64,000 nt of DNA from Prochlorococcus sp. AG-459-N19 (GTDB lineage: Bacteria > Cyanobacteriota > Cyanobacteriia > PCC-6307 > Cyanobiaceae): NCBI GenBank assembly GCA_003209375.1, contig QCRF01000002.1, forward strand, positions 1 to 64,000, given 5' to 3'. The notes under the pieces are model-generated. The model made no database searches, was not told the origin of the DNA, and worked only from the letters and a program-made list of their open reading frames with translations. The position numbers and the translations under genes were made by a program. Positions 20,366-29,190 of this stretch are shown here, in pieces; within the stretch, counting starts at the first letter, position 1; each line of letters opens with the position of its first letter.

Positions 20366-20942
20366 TTTTGGATTCTTCTCCCTTAAGCAATCTTGTTATG
20401 TTTGTTCTGTGTTTCCAGATTACTAATAATGCAACAATTAAACTTATAAAAAAGTAAGAGTGCATAAATTTATTTAGGTAAAAAAACATAAAAATAGGAA
20501 GTAAGATTGCAGCTGAAATACTTGATAAAGAAACAAATTTAGTTTTTGTTAGGACTATTAAAAAAATGCCAAGAGATGCGAGTCCAACTTTCCAAGAAAT
20601 AGCTAAAAACATACCTAATCCAGTCGCAACAGCTTTCCCTCCTTTACCTCTAAGCCATATTGGCCAAATATGTCCTGAGATAGCAGATATCCCTGCTATA
20701 ACTTCTATTAATCCTTGATCTGTGTAATATTGAGCAATTTTTACTGCAATAAGGCCTTTCCCAACGTCAATGATAAATACAAAAAGTGCTGGCCATTTCC
20801 CAACATTTCTTAAGACATTTGTGGCACCTGTAGATCCAGAACCTATAGTTCTCAGATCTATATTTTTGAGATATTTCCCAATTAAAAAACCTGTTGGAAG
20901 TGATCCTAAAAGATAACTTGCAAAAATTATTAAGATATTCAT
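20349..20942 (-). CDS. plsY: Acyl-phosphate:glycerol-3-phosphate acyltransferase PlsY
   Basis: A 197-residue inner-membrane protein with several transmembrane helices. Family motifs are [34 protein letters not shown] and [15 protein letters not shown]. It makes lysophosphatidic acid from acyl-phosphate and glycerol-3-phosphate, the first step of phospholipid synthesis. It is the last gene of a minus-strand set with the two unknown genes and the MlaE-type permease upstream. Confidence 0.95.
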   Translation of the reverse strand: MNILIIFASYLLGSLPTGFLIGKYLKNIDLRTIGSGSTGATNVLRNVGKWPALFVFIIDVGKGLIAVKIAQYYTDQGLIEVIAGISAISGHIWPIWLRGKGGKAVATGLGMFLAISWKVGLASLGIFLIVLTKTKFVSLSSISAAILLPIFMFFYLNKFMHSYFFISLIVALLVIWKHRTNITRLLKGEESKINQHQ

Positions 20943-20947
20943 AAAGC

Positions 20948-21958
20948 TTAGTTTAGTTCAAGATCATCGTAAATTTCATTATCTGAACCAGCAAATGCAA
21001 CCCATAAGGGGAATTGAAGTATTGGAATTTCAACAGAGGTTTCTGCTGCATCAATGATAATAAATGGCAATTCTTCATTCGCTTCTAATCTATCAGCTCT
21101 CTCGATGACACCTTCAGGCCTTTCAAAAAGAACAATCCCACTATTAGGTCCAAAGTCATCCCTTGTTAGACCAAGTGAATCTTGAAGAATTCTTCTCCAT
21201 TCACCTAATCGTTCAGGCTGTGAAGCTAAAATAAGAGTCTGAAATTGATCTCCATATAATTCGCCAAGAATAGATATTAAGCCAGCTGATAACAAGGCAT
21301 TTTTTTGTCGAGATCCTCTACTTTCAAGAGAACCTCTTCCTCCCATGTTAAAGAACCAATCATCCATAATTTCTATGTCTGAGGAATCAAGACTCCGTCT
21401 TAATTTCCAAGGTTCTGCATAAAAGTCGGGTTGTTCTGTGAAACTTGAAAAGCAACTTTTTATAATCTCTTCATCTGGCTTAAATGTCTCGGAAAGAGCA
21501 GGAACATTAACTACATTATTTGTGCTATTGTCTTGCTTTTTCTCATCAAGGGGAGAAGGCTTTACGATTATTGGTTGAGAAACTAATTCAAGTTTCTCTA
21601 CGTTTTGTGAAAGATTCTGCAAAGCTCCAGTTAAGTACTCTTGAAAGCCTTTAACTCTTTTAGCAATATTATCTGACTGTCCTTTAAAATTAGACTCAAT
21701 ATCTTTTTCTATTTCATTTTTTTTTGCTTCTAACTCTTTTATTTCTTTAACTAAAGAATCTTTTTTTGAAAAGAGATCTCTAAAAATTTCATTAGAAATT
21801 TCATCAAAAGATTTAGTTGATTTATCGTTTTTCGGTGTAATTTTTTTATTTTGAGTTGTATTTTTCTTACTAATTTGTTTTGTTTTATCATCTGAAATTG
21901 ACTTATCTATTATTAATTCCTTTTCAGGATTATTGTCGGAAATTTCTGTATTGGTCAT
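20948..21958 (-). CDS. Cyanobacterial protein of unknown function (DUF3086-like)
   Basis: A 336-residue protein. Residues 1-60 are a charged Lys/Asn/Ser-rich tail, 60-130 a likely coiled coil (repeated Lys, Glu and Leu), and from about 165 to the end a folded domain with [22 protein letters not shown] and [19 protein letters not shown]. From memory it resembles DUF3086, a cyanobacterial family often near plsY; this is uncertain. It is 5 bases upstream of plsY. Function unknown. Confidence 0.65.
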   Translation of the reverse strand: MTNTEISDNNPEKELIIDKSISDDKTKQISKKNTTQNKKITPKNDKSTKSFDEISNEIFRDLFSKKDSLVKEIKELEAKKNEIEKDIESNFKGQSDNIAKRVKGFQEYLTGALQNLSQNVEKLELVSQPIIVKPSPLDEKKQDNSTNNVVNVPALSETFKPDEEIIKSCFSSFTEQPDFYAEPWKLRRSLDSSDIEIMDDWFFNMGGRGSLESRGSRQKNALLSAGLISILGELYGDQFQTLILASQPERLGEWRRILQDSLGLTRDDFGPNSGIVLFERPEGVIERADRLEANEELPFIIIDAAETSVEIPILQFPLWVAFAGSDNEIYDDLELN

Positions 21959-21993
21959 TTAATAAATTTTGATGATTAGGCAAAGTCTGAATT

Positions 21994-22410
21994 TTAAGAA
22001 TTTTTAATTTCCAGGGAGTCAACTTTTTTTATGAGCTCATCTTTTAATTGCTTTGGATTAAATAAAATTGGTAATAAATGAGGACTGGACTTTTCTCTAA
22101 AATAAAAAATACCTGGGATTATAGGGAAAAAGAATTTCCATGATATCCAGTTCTTGAATGGAAAAGTTCTAATCTCTTTCCCTAATTGTAAAACGATAAA
22201 ATCATCATTTGTTATTTTTATTCTTAAGGTGAATGACTGAAGTAATAAAAAAAAGCTAAAAGAAGCAAAAACTATTGTTGGTAAAGAACCAATATGCAAA
22301 AACAAAAGCATAAAACTTAAAACTATAAGAATGATTGGCAACTGAAATGAAGGAGATATTATTACTGGCTCCTCTTTTTTTGATTTAGTATTAAACATAG
22401 GATCATCCAA
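21994..22410 (-). CDS. Small membrane protein (DUF3119-like), paired with MlaE-type permease
   Basis: A 138-residue protein with two hydrophobic segments at about 23-42 and 46-62, then a PH-like beta-rich tail (IKITNDDFIVLQLGKEIRTFPF). It resembles the cyanobacterial DUF3119 family as I recall it. Its start codon overlaps the end of the MlaE-type gene by 8 bases, so the two are probably translated together. It may act with the permease in lipid movement; this is inference from position. Confidence 0.6.
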   Translation of the reverse strand: MDDPMFNTKSKKEEPVIISPSFQLPIILIVLSFMLLFLHIGSLPTIVFASFSFFLLLQSFTLRIKITNDDFIVLQLGKEIRTFPFKNWISWKFFFPIIPGIFYFREKSSPHLLPILFNPKQLKDELIKKVDSLEIKNS

Positions 22411-23158
22411 ATAAAATTTGCGTTAGTAATACATCCATTAAAGATACAGTAACGAGAGTCATTACAACTGCACCTGTTGTACTTGTTCCAACTTCTTTTG
22501 GTCCCCCTTTGGTTGTAAGTCCATATCCACAAGCAATGATTGAAATAAGTAATCCGAACACTACAGATTTTATTAACATTGCAGTTAAGTCTGCACTGGT
22601 TAAGCTCACATTGCCTGATCTTACAGATGTCCAAAAAACTATTGGAGGAACTTTATAAAAAATTGTGCTCCAAATTTGTCCACTCCATAAAGCTACGGAT
22701 AAAAACAAAAGACACTGTATTGGAGACATTATTACCATCGATAGTAACCTTGGGACTACCAAATATTGGACTGGTTCGGTCCTTAACATGGTTATTGCCT
22801 CAATTTGTTCTGTGACTTTCATAGTACCCAGTTGAGCAGCATAGGCAGTTGCAACCTTTCCAGTCATTAAAGTAGCAGTTAGAAGAGGAGCCATCTCTCT
22901 TGCCATGCCTACTGCTAATAAACCTCCAATTTCACTTGAAACCCCCATACTCGTAAGTTGTGATGCAACTTGAATATTAAAAACTGTACCTGCGGCAATT
23001 CCCGTAATTAATACAATTAATAAACTGCCAGGACCTGACTCCATAAGTTGCTCAAAGAGATCATTTTTGGAAATTTTACCCTTAAAGATAAAATTAATTG
23101 CTTGCCCGCCAATAACTAGGCTGCTCAGAAGTCTTCTGAAAAAATAAAGGTAATACAT
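22403..23158 (-). CDS. MlaE/YrbE-family ABC lipid permease
   Basis: A 251-residue integral membrane protein with the MlaE motifs ITGIAAGTVFNIQVASQL and GMAREMAPLLTATLMTGKV, and EQIEAITMLRTEPVQYLVVPR near the middle. MlaE is the permease of ABC systems that move phospholipids between membranes. No ATPase (MlaF) or MCE-domain partner (MlaD) is in the window, so they must be encoded elsewhere. In Synechocystis and plants the counterpart is TGD1. Member of the group with the DUF3119-like and DUF3086-like genes and plsY. Confidence 0.88.
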   Translation of the reverse strand: MYYLYFFRRLLSSLVIGGQAINFIFKGKISKNDLFEQLMESGPGSLLIVLITGIAAGTVFNIQVASQLTSMGVSSEIGGLLAVGMAREMAPLLTATLMTGKVATAYAAQLGTMKVTEQIEAITMLRTEPVQYLVVPRLLSMVIMSPIQCLLFLSVALWSGQIWSTIFYKVPPIVFWTSVRSGNVSLTSADLTAMLIKSVVFGLLISIIACGYGLTTKGGPKEVGTSTTGAVVMTLVTVSLMDVLLTQILFG

Positions 23159-23167
23159 ATCTTTATA

Positions 23168-24565
23168 TTAGTTTGTAATTAATTTTCGATCCCATTTTCT
23201 CATGATTAAAAGACCAACTATTACCAATATTGAGGGTATAAAACCAATACATAATCTAATAGTTAATTGTGCTGAGTAGCATTGTTCAATAATATTAAGG
23301 CCATCTTTATCAACAAAGCATGATTGATAACCTGATAAATACAATAAAAATCCTAATAATTGAACACTAAACGCGATACCAATCTTCTGAATAAGTACCA
23401 TCCAAGCAGTATATAATCCTGCTGGTTTCTCTGGGTCTTCGTCTATTGCATCAGGTAGTAGTGACCAAGGGATAAGAAAAGCAGTTGAAGCTCCAATGCC
23501 AATAAGACAGATTATGAAAATTAAAAGAATGAACAGAAATATGTTGCTGGCATTTAGGAATAAAATATCTCCAGCTCCTGAAATTTTAGATAATGAAGGT
23601 AAAAATAAAGCTGCTGTACATGAAATAATCCACATAATCGCTCCATAGTTTAACGCTGAAATCCTGTTCAATTTATTTGATACTCTGGTCCATATTTGTA
23701 AACCCACTAAAGCGCTAATTTGGAAAGGTATCGGGATCCACTTCGCAATATAAGTTGGTACGTTCAGTACATCCTCAACATAGATTAACGCTACTGTTTG
23801 CATTAATTGTAAGGCGCACCAGAGAAGAATATAGAGCGTAATAACTTTTAGAAATTTTTTATTTCTGAAGATCCTTTTGAATTGAAGTGTTATAGCTTCA
23901 ACTTTTCCTGAAGGCCTTCTTGCTTTTTTTGCGAATGGAGCTAATCCCCAACAAGAAATTAATGTTGCAGCAACTGCAATACACCCGCTTATTTTACCCA
24001 TTAAAAAATATTCATTATTTGCTGATCCTTCGGAACCTAATACAACTCCAGCAATTATTAAACCAGTTAGTCCTGCGATTATTGAGCCAGTAAATCTAGA
24101 TGCGTTTAGTCTTGTTCTTATTGCTGTTTTTTCAGAAATTTCAGTAGAAAGAGCTGCGAAAGGAAGATTAATACTTGTATAAGCAGTCATTACGATTATA
24201 GAGATTATGGCATAGTAAATAGTCTTAGTTAGAACTGAACCAGTGGGTGTCCACCATATCGCAGCTAAAGAGAAACCAAGGGGAACAGATGCTGCTACCA
24301 TCCAAGGGATTCTAGGCCCCCACCTTGATTTAGTACGATCACTTAACCATCCAATTAACGGATCATTTACTGCATCCCATATCTTTATTAACATTAATAA
24401 TGATCCTGCAATTATTACTGGTAAACCAGCAGAAATAAAGAATTTGAAAAGAAAAAAACCAAATTGTGTCGCGACTAAACCTGTGCCTGCATCTCCTAGC
24501 CCATAAGAGAACATTAATCTTGTTGTTGATCTAGAAATATTTTTTTTCGAGTGTGAATTTTCCAA
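23168..24565 (-). CDS. MFS transporter of the GPH (sugar:cation symporter) type
   Basis: A 465-residue protein with about 12 hydrophobic helices. NDPLIGWLSDRTKSRWGPRIPW between helices 2 and 3 is the characteristic GPH/MelB loop motif. The likely substrate is a sugar or glycoside with a cation, but that cannot be read from sequence. The gene ends 9 bases before the MlaE-type gene's start, on the same strand. Confidence 0.85.
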   Translation of the reverse strand: MENSHSKKNISRSTTRLMFSYGLGDAGTGLVATQFGFFLFKFFISAGLPVIIAGSLLMLIKIWDAVNDPLIGWLSDRTKSRWGPRIPWMVAASVPLGFSLAAIWWTPTGSVLTKTIYYAIISIIVMTAYTSINLPFAALSTEISEKTAIRTRLNASRFTGSIIAGLTGLIIAGVVLGSEGSANNEYFLMGKISGCIAVAATLISCWGLAPFAKKARRPSGKVEAITLQFKRIFRNKKFLKVITLYILLWCALQLMQTVALIYVEDVLNVPTYIAKWIPIPFQISALVGLQIWTRVSNKLNRISALNYGAIMWIISCTAALFLPSLSKISGAGDILFLNASNIFLFILLIFIICLIGIGASTAFLIPWSLLPDAIDEDPEKPAGLYTAWMVLIQKIGIAFSVQLLGFLLYLSGYQSCFVDKDGLNIIEQCYSAQLTIRLCIGFIPSILVIVGLLIMRKWDRKLITN

Positions 24566-24586
24566 TCTTTTTACTTTGTTTATTGT

Positions 24587-24615
24587 TTGATAATGTATTA
24601 TTGCAATGGTAATTC
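24587..24615 (+). promoter_or_regulatory. Possible promoter of tRNA-Gly
   Basis: TTGATA at 24587-24592 and TAATTC at 24610-24615 are separated by 17 bases and end 12 bases before the tRNA. The -10 match is weak. Confidence 0.25.
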
Positions 24616-24626
24616 TATTACTTAAT

Positions 24627-24697
24627 GCGGGCGTGGTTTAGTGGTAAAACCTCAGCCTTCCAAGCTGAAGATGCGGGTTCGATTCCCGCCGCCCGCT
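24627..24697 (+). tRNA. tRNA-Gly (anticodon TCC)
   Basis: A 71-base cloverleaf. The acceptor arm is GCGGGCG at 24627 paired with CGCCCGC at 24690-24696, with discriminator T at 24697. The anticodon loop CTTCCAA sits between TCAGC and GCTGA, giving TCC for glycine. The T arm GCGGGTTCGATTCCCGC is regular. CCA is not encoded. It ends one base before the end of the debranching-enzyme gene on the other strand. Confidence 0.97.
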
Positions 24698-24698
24698 T

Positions 24699-26732
24699 TT
24701 AGAATATATTATTTTTTGCCCCAAATACTTCTTCTGAAATGATTAGTAAAGAGCTTCTACTCTTTATTGAAACAGATTTTTCATTAATGGTTAAGGGTTC
24801 AAAAATCTCAGACATACTAGTGTCGATAACTTTTAACCAATTATATTTACATTTCGGCAAGGCGAAATCGATACTTTTTGAATATGCATTTAAACCTATC
24901 CAAACCAGCGGATTAGTGTTGTCTTGGTTAATGCTAAAGGCAACTGTGTGGGACCAACTACTCCAATCGGGGCTGTCTAACTTTGTTCCATGCCAATGAT
25001 ATGTTGGAATATTTTTATTAGTTTGATTACTAGGGAAGAATGATGGATTGAAAATGTTTATTAGTTTTTTTCGGATTTTTATAACATATTTAAAATATTC
25101 TAATAATTCCAAATCTTGTTGACTATGTCCCCAATTCATCCAGCCCAATAAATTATCTTGGCACCAAGAATTGTTGTTCCCGCCTTGTGATCTTCCTATT
25201 TCATCACCCATAAGTATCATTGGAACACCTTTAGAGATAAGTAAACTAAGAACAAGATTTTTTTGTTGTCTTTTTCTTAAATCATTGATTAATAAGTTCG
25301 TAGTTGGTCCCTCAGTACCATGATTCCAAGAATTGTTATGGTTATCACCATCTCTGTTTTGCTCTCTGTTCGCAAAATTATGTTTTCTATTGAAAGTTAC
25401 TAAATCTTTTAGAGTGAATCCATCATGTGAAGTTATAAAGTTTATTGATTTTGGCAAAATAGTATCTCCTTTATAAATTGATGGAGTACCTTTGATTTTA
25501 TCGCTCATATTCCAAGCTGTATCTTTATCCCCCTTCCAAAATCTTCTTAAGTCATCTCTAAAATGACCATTCCAAGTGAAAGTATTCTTAGATGGGAAAT
25601 CACCTAATTTATATAAACCGCCACAATCCCATGGCTCACTTATGAACTTGATATCGATAAGTTCTGGTTCACATTCTATATCTTCAAAAATTGGAGGATT
25701 ATCAAGCGGTGAAAGATTTTCTCCTCTTGTTAGGGCAATTCCTAAATCAAATCTAAAACCATCAACTCCTAATTCACTCGCCCAACATTTTAAAGATTCA
25801 ATTATTAGTTTTCTAACTAATCCTCTGTTTGCTGCAATAGTATTACCACATCCGGAGACGTCCTGAAAATTTTTATCTTTCCCAATAAAGTAATAAAGAT
25901 TTTCATCTATACCTTTCCAAGATATTGCTGGCCCTTTTGAATCACCCTCGCAAGTGTGATTGTATACAACATCTAATATGACTTCAATGTCTGCTTTATG
26001 ACATTCCTCTACAAATCTTCTAAATTCCTCTCTATTCTTTTCGGCGGATTCATTCGAAAGATATTCAAAATGCGGAGTAAACCAATTAATTGGACTATAT
26101 CCCCAAAAATTTTTTAGACCATTTGGGGCATCAGTAGGATCAAAACAAAAAATTGGAAGTAATTCAATTGTTGTAATACCCAGTTCTTTGAGATAAGGAA
26201 TTTTCTTTAAAAATTTCTTAAAACAACTTTCATCTTTATCAGTTGATTCAGTGAAAGCTTTGATATGGAGTTCATAAATAATTGTTTCTTCCCAAGAATG
26301 TTTTGGTCTTGGATAATCCTTAAAATTAAATAATTTTCTATCGCAAACAACACTTTTAAGACAAGAATTAGTATTTTCTTGATTTTTTAATGCATTTTCT
26401 CTTTTATAACTTTTCCATCCGGTAATACCCCTTGAACATGGGTCAAGTAATACTTTTTTTTCATAGTTATTATTAATCTCATTATTTTTTTGTTTCACTC
26501 TAAAAGCATAAATACAACCTTCATCTAGATCTTTTATTTCCGCATGCCAGTATGGACCTGTATTATGAGTCTGATCTAATTTGAATGTGCTTTTTGGGGA
26601 AATAGAGTCCTCTTTCTCAAACAATAAGATTTCTACATATTCTGCATTTGTGGCTACTACGGAAAAATTAATCCCTTGTGAAGTTAGAGAACTCCCTAAA
26701 GGAAATGGTTTACCTTTATTGAGATGAATCAC
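24699..26732 (-). CDS. glgX: Glycogen debranching enzyme / isoamylase (GlgX/TreX type, GH13)
   Basis: A 677-residue protein with an N-terminal carbohydrate-binding domain (GKPFPLGSSLTSQGINFSV) and a GH13 catalytic barrel. GVDGFRFDLG carries the nucleophile aspartate, ISEPWDCG the acid/base glutamate region, and FITSHDGFTLKDLV the third catalytic aspartate; WCQDNLLGWMNW is typical of TreX/GlgX. It cleaves alpha-1,6 branches in glycogen. The family symbol glgX is assigned from these motifs, but isoamylase (treX) specificity is possible. It is convergent with the tRNA. Confidence 0.88.
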   Translation of the reverse strand: MIHLNKGKPFPLGSSLTSQGINFSVVATNAEYVEILLFEKEDSISPKSTFKLDQTHNTGPYWHAEIKDLDEGCIYAFRVKQKNNEINNNYEKKVLLDPCSRGITGWKSYKRENALKNQENTNSCLKSVVCDRKLFNFKDYPRPKHSWEETIIYELHIKAFTESTDKDESCFKKFLKKIPYLKELGITTIELLPIFCFDPTDAPNGLKNFWGYSPINWFTPHFEYLSNESAEKNREEFRRFVEECHKADIEVILDVVYNHTCEGDSKGPAISWKGIDENLYYFIGKDKNFQDVSGCGNTIAANRGLVRKLIIESLKCWASELGVDGFRFDLGIALTRGENLSPLDNPPIFEDIECEPELIDIKFISEPWDCGGLYKLGDFPSKNTFTWNGHFRDDLRRFWKGDKDTAWNMSDKIKGTPSIYKGDTILPKSINFITSHDGFTLKDLVTFNRKHNFANREQNRDGDNHNNSWNHGTEGPTTNLLINDLRKRQQKNLVLSLLISKGVPMILMGDEIGRSQGGNNNSWCQDNLLGWMNWGHSQQDLELLEYFKYVIKIRKKLINIFNPSFFPSNQTNKNIPTYHWHGTKLDSPDWSSWSHTVAFSINQDNTNPLVWIGLNAYSKSIDFALPKCKYNWLKVIDTSMSEIFEPLTINEKSVSIKSRSSLLIISEEVFGAKNNIF

Positions 26733-27151
26733 TTTTTCTTTATCATTGATAAGTAAAATATTGAGATAATTTATTTAAATTACTGATATTTGAATAATAG
26801 ATACAAAATTTAAAAAAAAAACTCAAATTTAAGGCTTCACTAATCAACTTTATTAGATCTTGGAGAGTATTAATTTTCTAATTAATTACAATTTCTTCAT
26901 CCATCTGCTTAGTGCATAAAACGATTTATAGAGAAAGTTTAATAATGAGAAAACTAGATTTTTCTTGATTTCAAAATACAAATTGTGTTTTTTCATGTGA
27001 TGAGAACGAAATATATCTGAAAATTAATAAAACATAATAAATAGCTCAAATTCTTAAATTCAACCCCCTTTGACATTTTCCCCCTTTGCTAAATGTAGTT
27101 AGATTTTTCATTCTAAATCCAGTGCTACCAACGCTTTTTGCTGTTCTCTAA
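26733..27151. other. Intergenic region upstream of HU, no gene seen in the first 420 bases
   Basis: Very AT-rich sequence between the debranching-enzyme start and the candidate micro-ORF, with no conserved coding signal on either strand that I can support. A TTGACA box at 27070-27075 is followed by no convincing -10 at 16-18 bases, though TAGTTA is 20 bases away. The region could hold promoters for the divergent debranching gene and for an RNA in front of HU. Confidence 0.5.
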
Positions 27152-27289
27152 ATGAAGATGCTTTTTTTTATGAATGAAAAAGCGCGGCTATTAGAAATAA
27201 ATAATGTTGCTAAAAATGTCCCTAAAATTTGTATAAAGCTTTGCGCCACCGGCATTTTCGGTTGCCGTATTTGTATTTGCTCCATATGA
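27152..27289 (+). CDS. Candidate 45-residue cysteine-rich micro-ORF upstream of HU
   Basis: An ATG at 27152 opens 45 codons to TGA at 27287. The second half is cysteine-rich, with the C-terminal pattern GCRICICSI and two earlier cysteines (KICIKLC). There is no clear Shine-Dalgarno sequence, and alternative ATGs exist at 27158 and 27170. The same bases contain a GC-rich hairpin region (27242-27268) which may instead belong to a non-coding RNA. I do not recognise the peptide. Confidence 0.25.
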   Translation: MKMLFFMNEKARLLEINNVAKNVPKICIKLCATGIFGCRICICSI

Positions 27290-27329
27290 TGTGAAAGTTC
27301 GAGGTTTAAACTCGATTTAAATCTTTTTT
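27242..27329 (+). ncRNA. Candidate structured RNA / terminator-like hairpins before HU
   Basis: Bases 27241-27270 contain 17 G or C out of 30, standing out in AT-rich DNA. Two mutually exclusive hairpins are possible: ACCG/CGGT (27248-27262) and CGGCA/TGCCG (27250-27267). A second hairpin, TCGAG/CTCGA with loop GTTTAAA (27299-27315), is followed by six T at 27324-27329 and resembles a weak intrinsic terminator 26 bases before the HU start. An independent small RNA ending before HU is inference. Confidence 0.35.
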
Positions 27330-27355
27330 AACCCCTAGCTTTAATTTAAATTTCA

Positions 27356-27631
27356 ATGAACAAAGCTGATTTAGTAAATCTTGTTGCAGCTCGTACAGAG
27401 CTCACAAAAACGGATGTTTCTTTAGTTGTTGATGCAGCTATTGAAACTATTGTTGATTCAGTAGTGGAAGGCAAAAAAGTCTCTTTACTAGGATTTGGTT
27501 CTTTTGAACCAAGAGATCGTTCTGCAAGACAGGGATTAAACCCTAAGACAGGCGAAAAAATAGCAATACCCGCTAAAAGAGTTCCAACATTTTCTGCAGG
27601 TAAACTTTTTAAGGATAGAGTTCAAGGGTAA
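27356..27631 (+). CDS. hup: HU-family DNA-binding protein
   Basis: A 91-residue protein of the standard HU length: MNKADLVNLVAART at the start, helix pair, then FGSFEPRDRSARQGLNPKTG on the DNA-binding arm and IPAKRVPTFSAGKLFKDRV at the C-terminus. It bends DNA and helps organise the nucleoid. It is isolated on the plus strand with a strong intrinsic terminator just downstream (27664-27690). Confidence 0.97.
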   Translation: MNKADLVNLVAARTELTKTDVSLVVDAAIETIVDSVVEGKKVSLLGFGSFEPRDRSARQGLNPKTGEKIAIPAKRVPTFSAGKLFKDRVQG

Positions 27632-27663
27632 TTTTTTTAATCTATTTCTTCCTTTAATAATTA

Positions 27664-27690
27664 GGTGCTCTTTTAGGGCATCTTTTTTTT
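27664..27690 (+). terminator. Intrinsic terminator of HU
   Basis: A 7-pair stem GGTGCTC / GGGCATC with a 5-base loop TTTTA is followed by a run of eight T. Two G-T pairs are included. Its position 33 bases after the HU stop fits. Confidence 0.85.
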
Positions 27691-27768
27691 AATCGCAAAA
27701 ACATGCAATTAGCTCAATGCCCATTACTCTTAACAAGGCATCCAAAATTTTGAAAATCTTAAGAAGTA

Positions 27769-28080
27769 ATGAAATGTTTAACTACTTTATTCCTAAAATT
27801 TTTGTTGTTATCTAATTTTGTTATGGCTGAAACAATACCTACAAAGTCTAAGATTTTAAAACAATCTAATCATTGTTTTAAAGATTCTCGAACCCAAATA
27901 TGTAAAGTATTAGTTTCTGAAATAGAAAAACTTCAATTAGTAGTATTTGACCAAAATAGATTCAAATGTCAATCAAGTTTATTGGGGCTGCAAACGGAAA
28001 TTGTTGAAGCTTATTTTTTTAATAATTTCTCAAATGAGAGAATTTCATTAATGATCCCATATGTGATTAAAAATTGTTAA
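27769..28080 (+). CDS. Small secreted-type protein, unknown
   Basis: A 103-residue protein with an N-terminal hydrophobic leader (FLKFLLLSNFVMA, then ETIP) that looks like a signal peptide cleaved near residue 20. The mature part has four cysteines spread over about 70 residues, including the last residue, consistent with disulfides outside the cytoplasm. A purine-rich AAGAAG precedes the ATG. I do not recognise the family. First of a group of short genes. Confidence 0.55.
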   Translation: MKCLTTLFLKFLLLSNFVMAETIPTKSKILKQSNHCFKDSRTQICKVLVSEIEKLQLVVFDQNRFKCQSSLLGLQTEIVEAYFFNNFSNERISLMIPYVIKNC

Positions 28081-28134
28081 TTATTAAAATAATTTATTTT
28101 TTTGGAATATTATAAATTTGTTATTTAATTTGTA

Positions 28135-28377
28135 ATGGTAAAAGGTTTTTCTGATAATCAAGTTAAAAATAATACTCAAAATACTCAAATAAAAGAAAAA
28201 AAAGGCTTAGCTGGTTTTCTTAAAGGCAAGAAATTTACTTACACTTTGCCAGGCAAAAAACAAATAAATATTTTTGGATCAATAGTAATAGGCTTAAATA
28301 TCATTTTAGTATTGCTAATCATCCTGTATTTAAAGAATCAAGAATTTCATGACTTTGTATTTAATGTTGGACGTTAG
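28135..28377 (+). CDS. Small single-pass membrane protein, unknown
   Basis: An 80-residue protein with a polar Asn/Lys/Gln-rich N-terminal half and a hydrophobic helix at about residues 46-65 (IFGSIVIGLNIILVLLIILYL), ending in a short charged tail. The topology is that of a single-pass membrane protein with a basic cytoplasmic side (KGLAGFLKGKKFTYTLPGKK). No family recognised. Starts 54 bases after the previous small gene on the same strand. Confidence 0.5.
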   Translation: MVKGFSDNQVKNNTQNTQIKEKKGLAGFLKGKKFTYTLPGKKQINIFGSIVIGLNIILVLLIILYLKNQEFHDFVFNVGR

Positions 28378-28435
28378 CTATATTTTTAGATCGAAAGATT
28401 TTATTAGATGATATATTTAAATTTTAGAAATTCTT

Positions 28436-28693
28436 ATGAGGGTAGTAAATTTAGTTTTTCAAGTATTTTTTTTGTTAATAACTGTTCTATTTTTGATATA
28501 TTTTCTAACAGGATATGACTCTGCTTTTGAGGCAGACCAAAATTGTCATTCATATCTTTCCAGTTACGATAACCTATCTGGAAATTATGGTTGCGATCAT
28601 GATACTGAGACACATCAGTGGATACTTTACGAGTCAAATGACAAAAAAGAACCAGCTAAAATTATTAAGAAATTTAGGTACAAATTTTTATAA
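28436..28693 (+). CDS. Small membrane-anchored protein, unknown
   Basis: An 85-residue protein with one N-terminal hydrophobic helix (VFQVFFLLITVLFLIYFL, about residues 7-24) followed by a polar domain with two cysteines 16 residues apart (NCHSY and GCDHD). It is probably anchored with its C-terminal domain outside. Not recognised. Its end overlaps the following minus-strand small gene by 6 bases. Possible reading frames on the other strand here are shadows. Confidence 0.5.
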   Translation: MRVVNLVFQVFFLLITVLFLIYFLTGYDSAFEADQNCHSYLSSYDNLSGNYGCDHDTETHQWILYESNDKKEPAKIIKKFRYKFL

Positions 28694-28900
28694 ATCAAAT
28701 TTTTTATAAAAAAACTTTGCACTTATTATTGATATTATCGCTGTAATTGCGAACGTAAGATACTGATATATGCTTCCTTCTAAGTAAATTTTATTTTTAT
28801 AAAGAGGATAATCAATGAAAGAGCCTAATGTTCCCCAAATTATTACCCATATAGATACGTATAGGATTGCTTTTATTGGATTAGATTTTTTTTCTTCCAT
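28688..28900 (-). CDS. Small two-helix membrane protein downstream of Hli
   Basis: A 70-residue protein with two hydrophobic segments (about 10-29 and 46-62) joined by a short polar loop. It begins 2 bases after the Hli stop on the same strand, so it is almost certainly co-transcribed with the Hli gene. I do not recognise it. A supporting role in photoprotection is inference from position only. Confidence 0.55.
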   Translation of the reverse strand: MEEKKSNPIKAILYVSIWVIIWGTLGSFIDYPLYKNKIYLEGSIYQYLTFAITAIISIISAKFFYKKFDL

Positions 28901-28902
28901 TT

Positions 28903-29163
28903 TTAATTGATACCAAAAATTGAAGAAGTGACTGGTCTGCCGCTAAAAATTAACTCGGTTAATATAAGCATTAAGAATCCGATCATTGCTGCTCTACCAT
29001 TTACAAGCTCAGCACTGCTATTGAATCCAAAAACGTTCTTAACTTCATCACCCTGATTGTCTACCCATTTTGAGTATTCATTATCAGTTGATGATGTATT
29101 AGTAAGATCATCATTTTGATTTTCTATTTGAGAGTCGTTTTCTTGCATTGATTTTAAGTTCAT
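28903..29163 (-). CDS. High-light-inducible protein (Hli/SCP family)
   Basis: An 86-residue protein with a polar N-terminal part (residues 1-45, Asn/Asp/Ser-rich) and one membrane helix carrying the chlorophyll-binding signature AELVNGRAAMIGF, followed by LMLILTELIFSGRP. Hli proteins bind chlorophyll and carotenoid and protect photosystem assembly under stress. The long polar N-terminus is like the longer Hli types. Last residues are TSSIFGIN. It is 2 bases upstream of the small two-helix protein gene. Confidence 0.9.
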   Translation of the reverse strand: MNLKSMQENDSQIENQNDDLTNTSSTDNEYSKWVDNQGDEVKNVFGFNSSAELVNGRAAMIGFLMLILTELIFSGRPVTSSIFGIN

Positions 29164-29190
29164 TCTAATAATTTTTAAACTAATTTATTA

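Noticed and set aside
24620-24700. tRNA-Gly as a genomic island boundary
   Set aside because: Both sides are core-type genes, with no direct repeat of the tRNA end or integrase.
26733-27151. CRISPR array or repeated element in the largest gap
   Set aside because: No repeated units can be found; the sequence is simply AT-rich.
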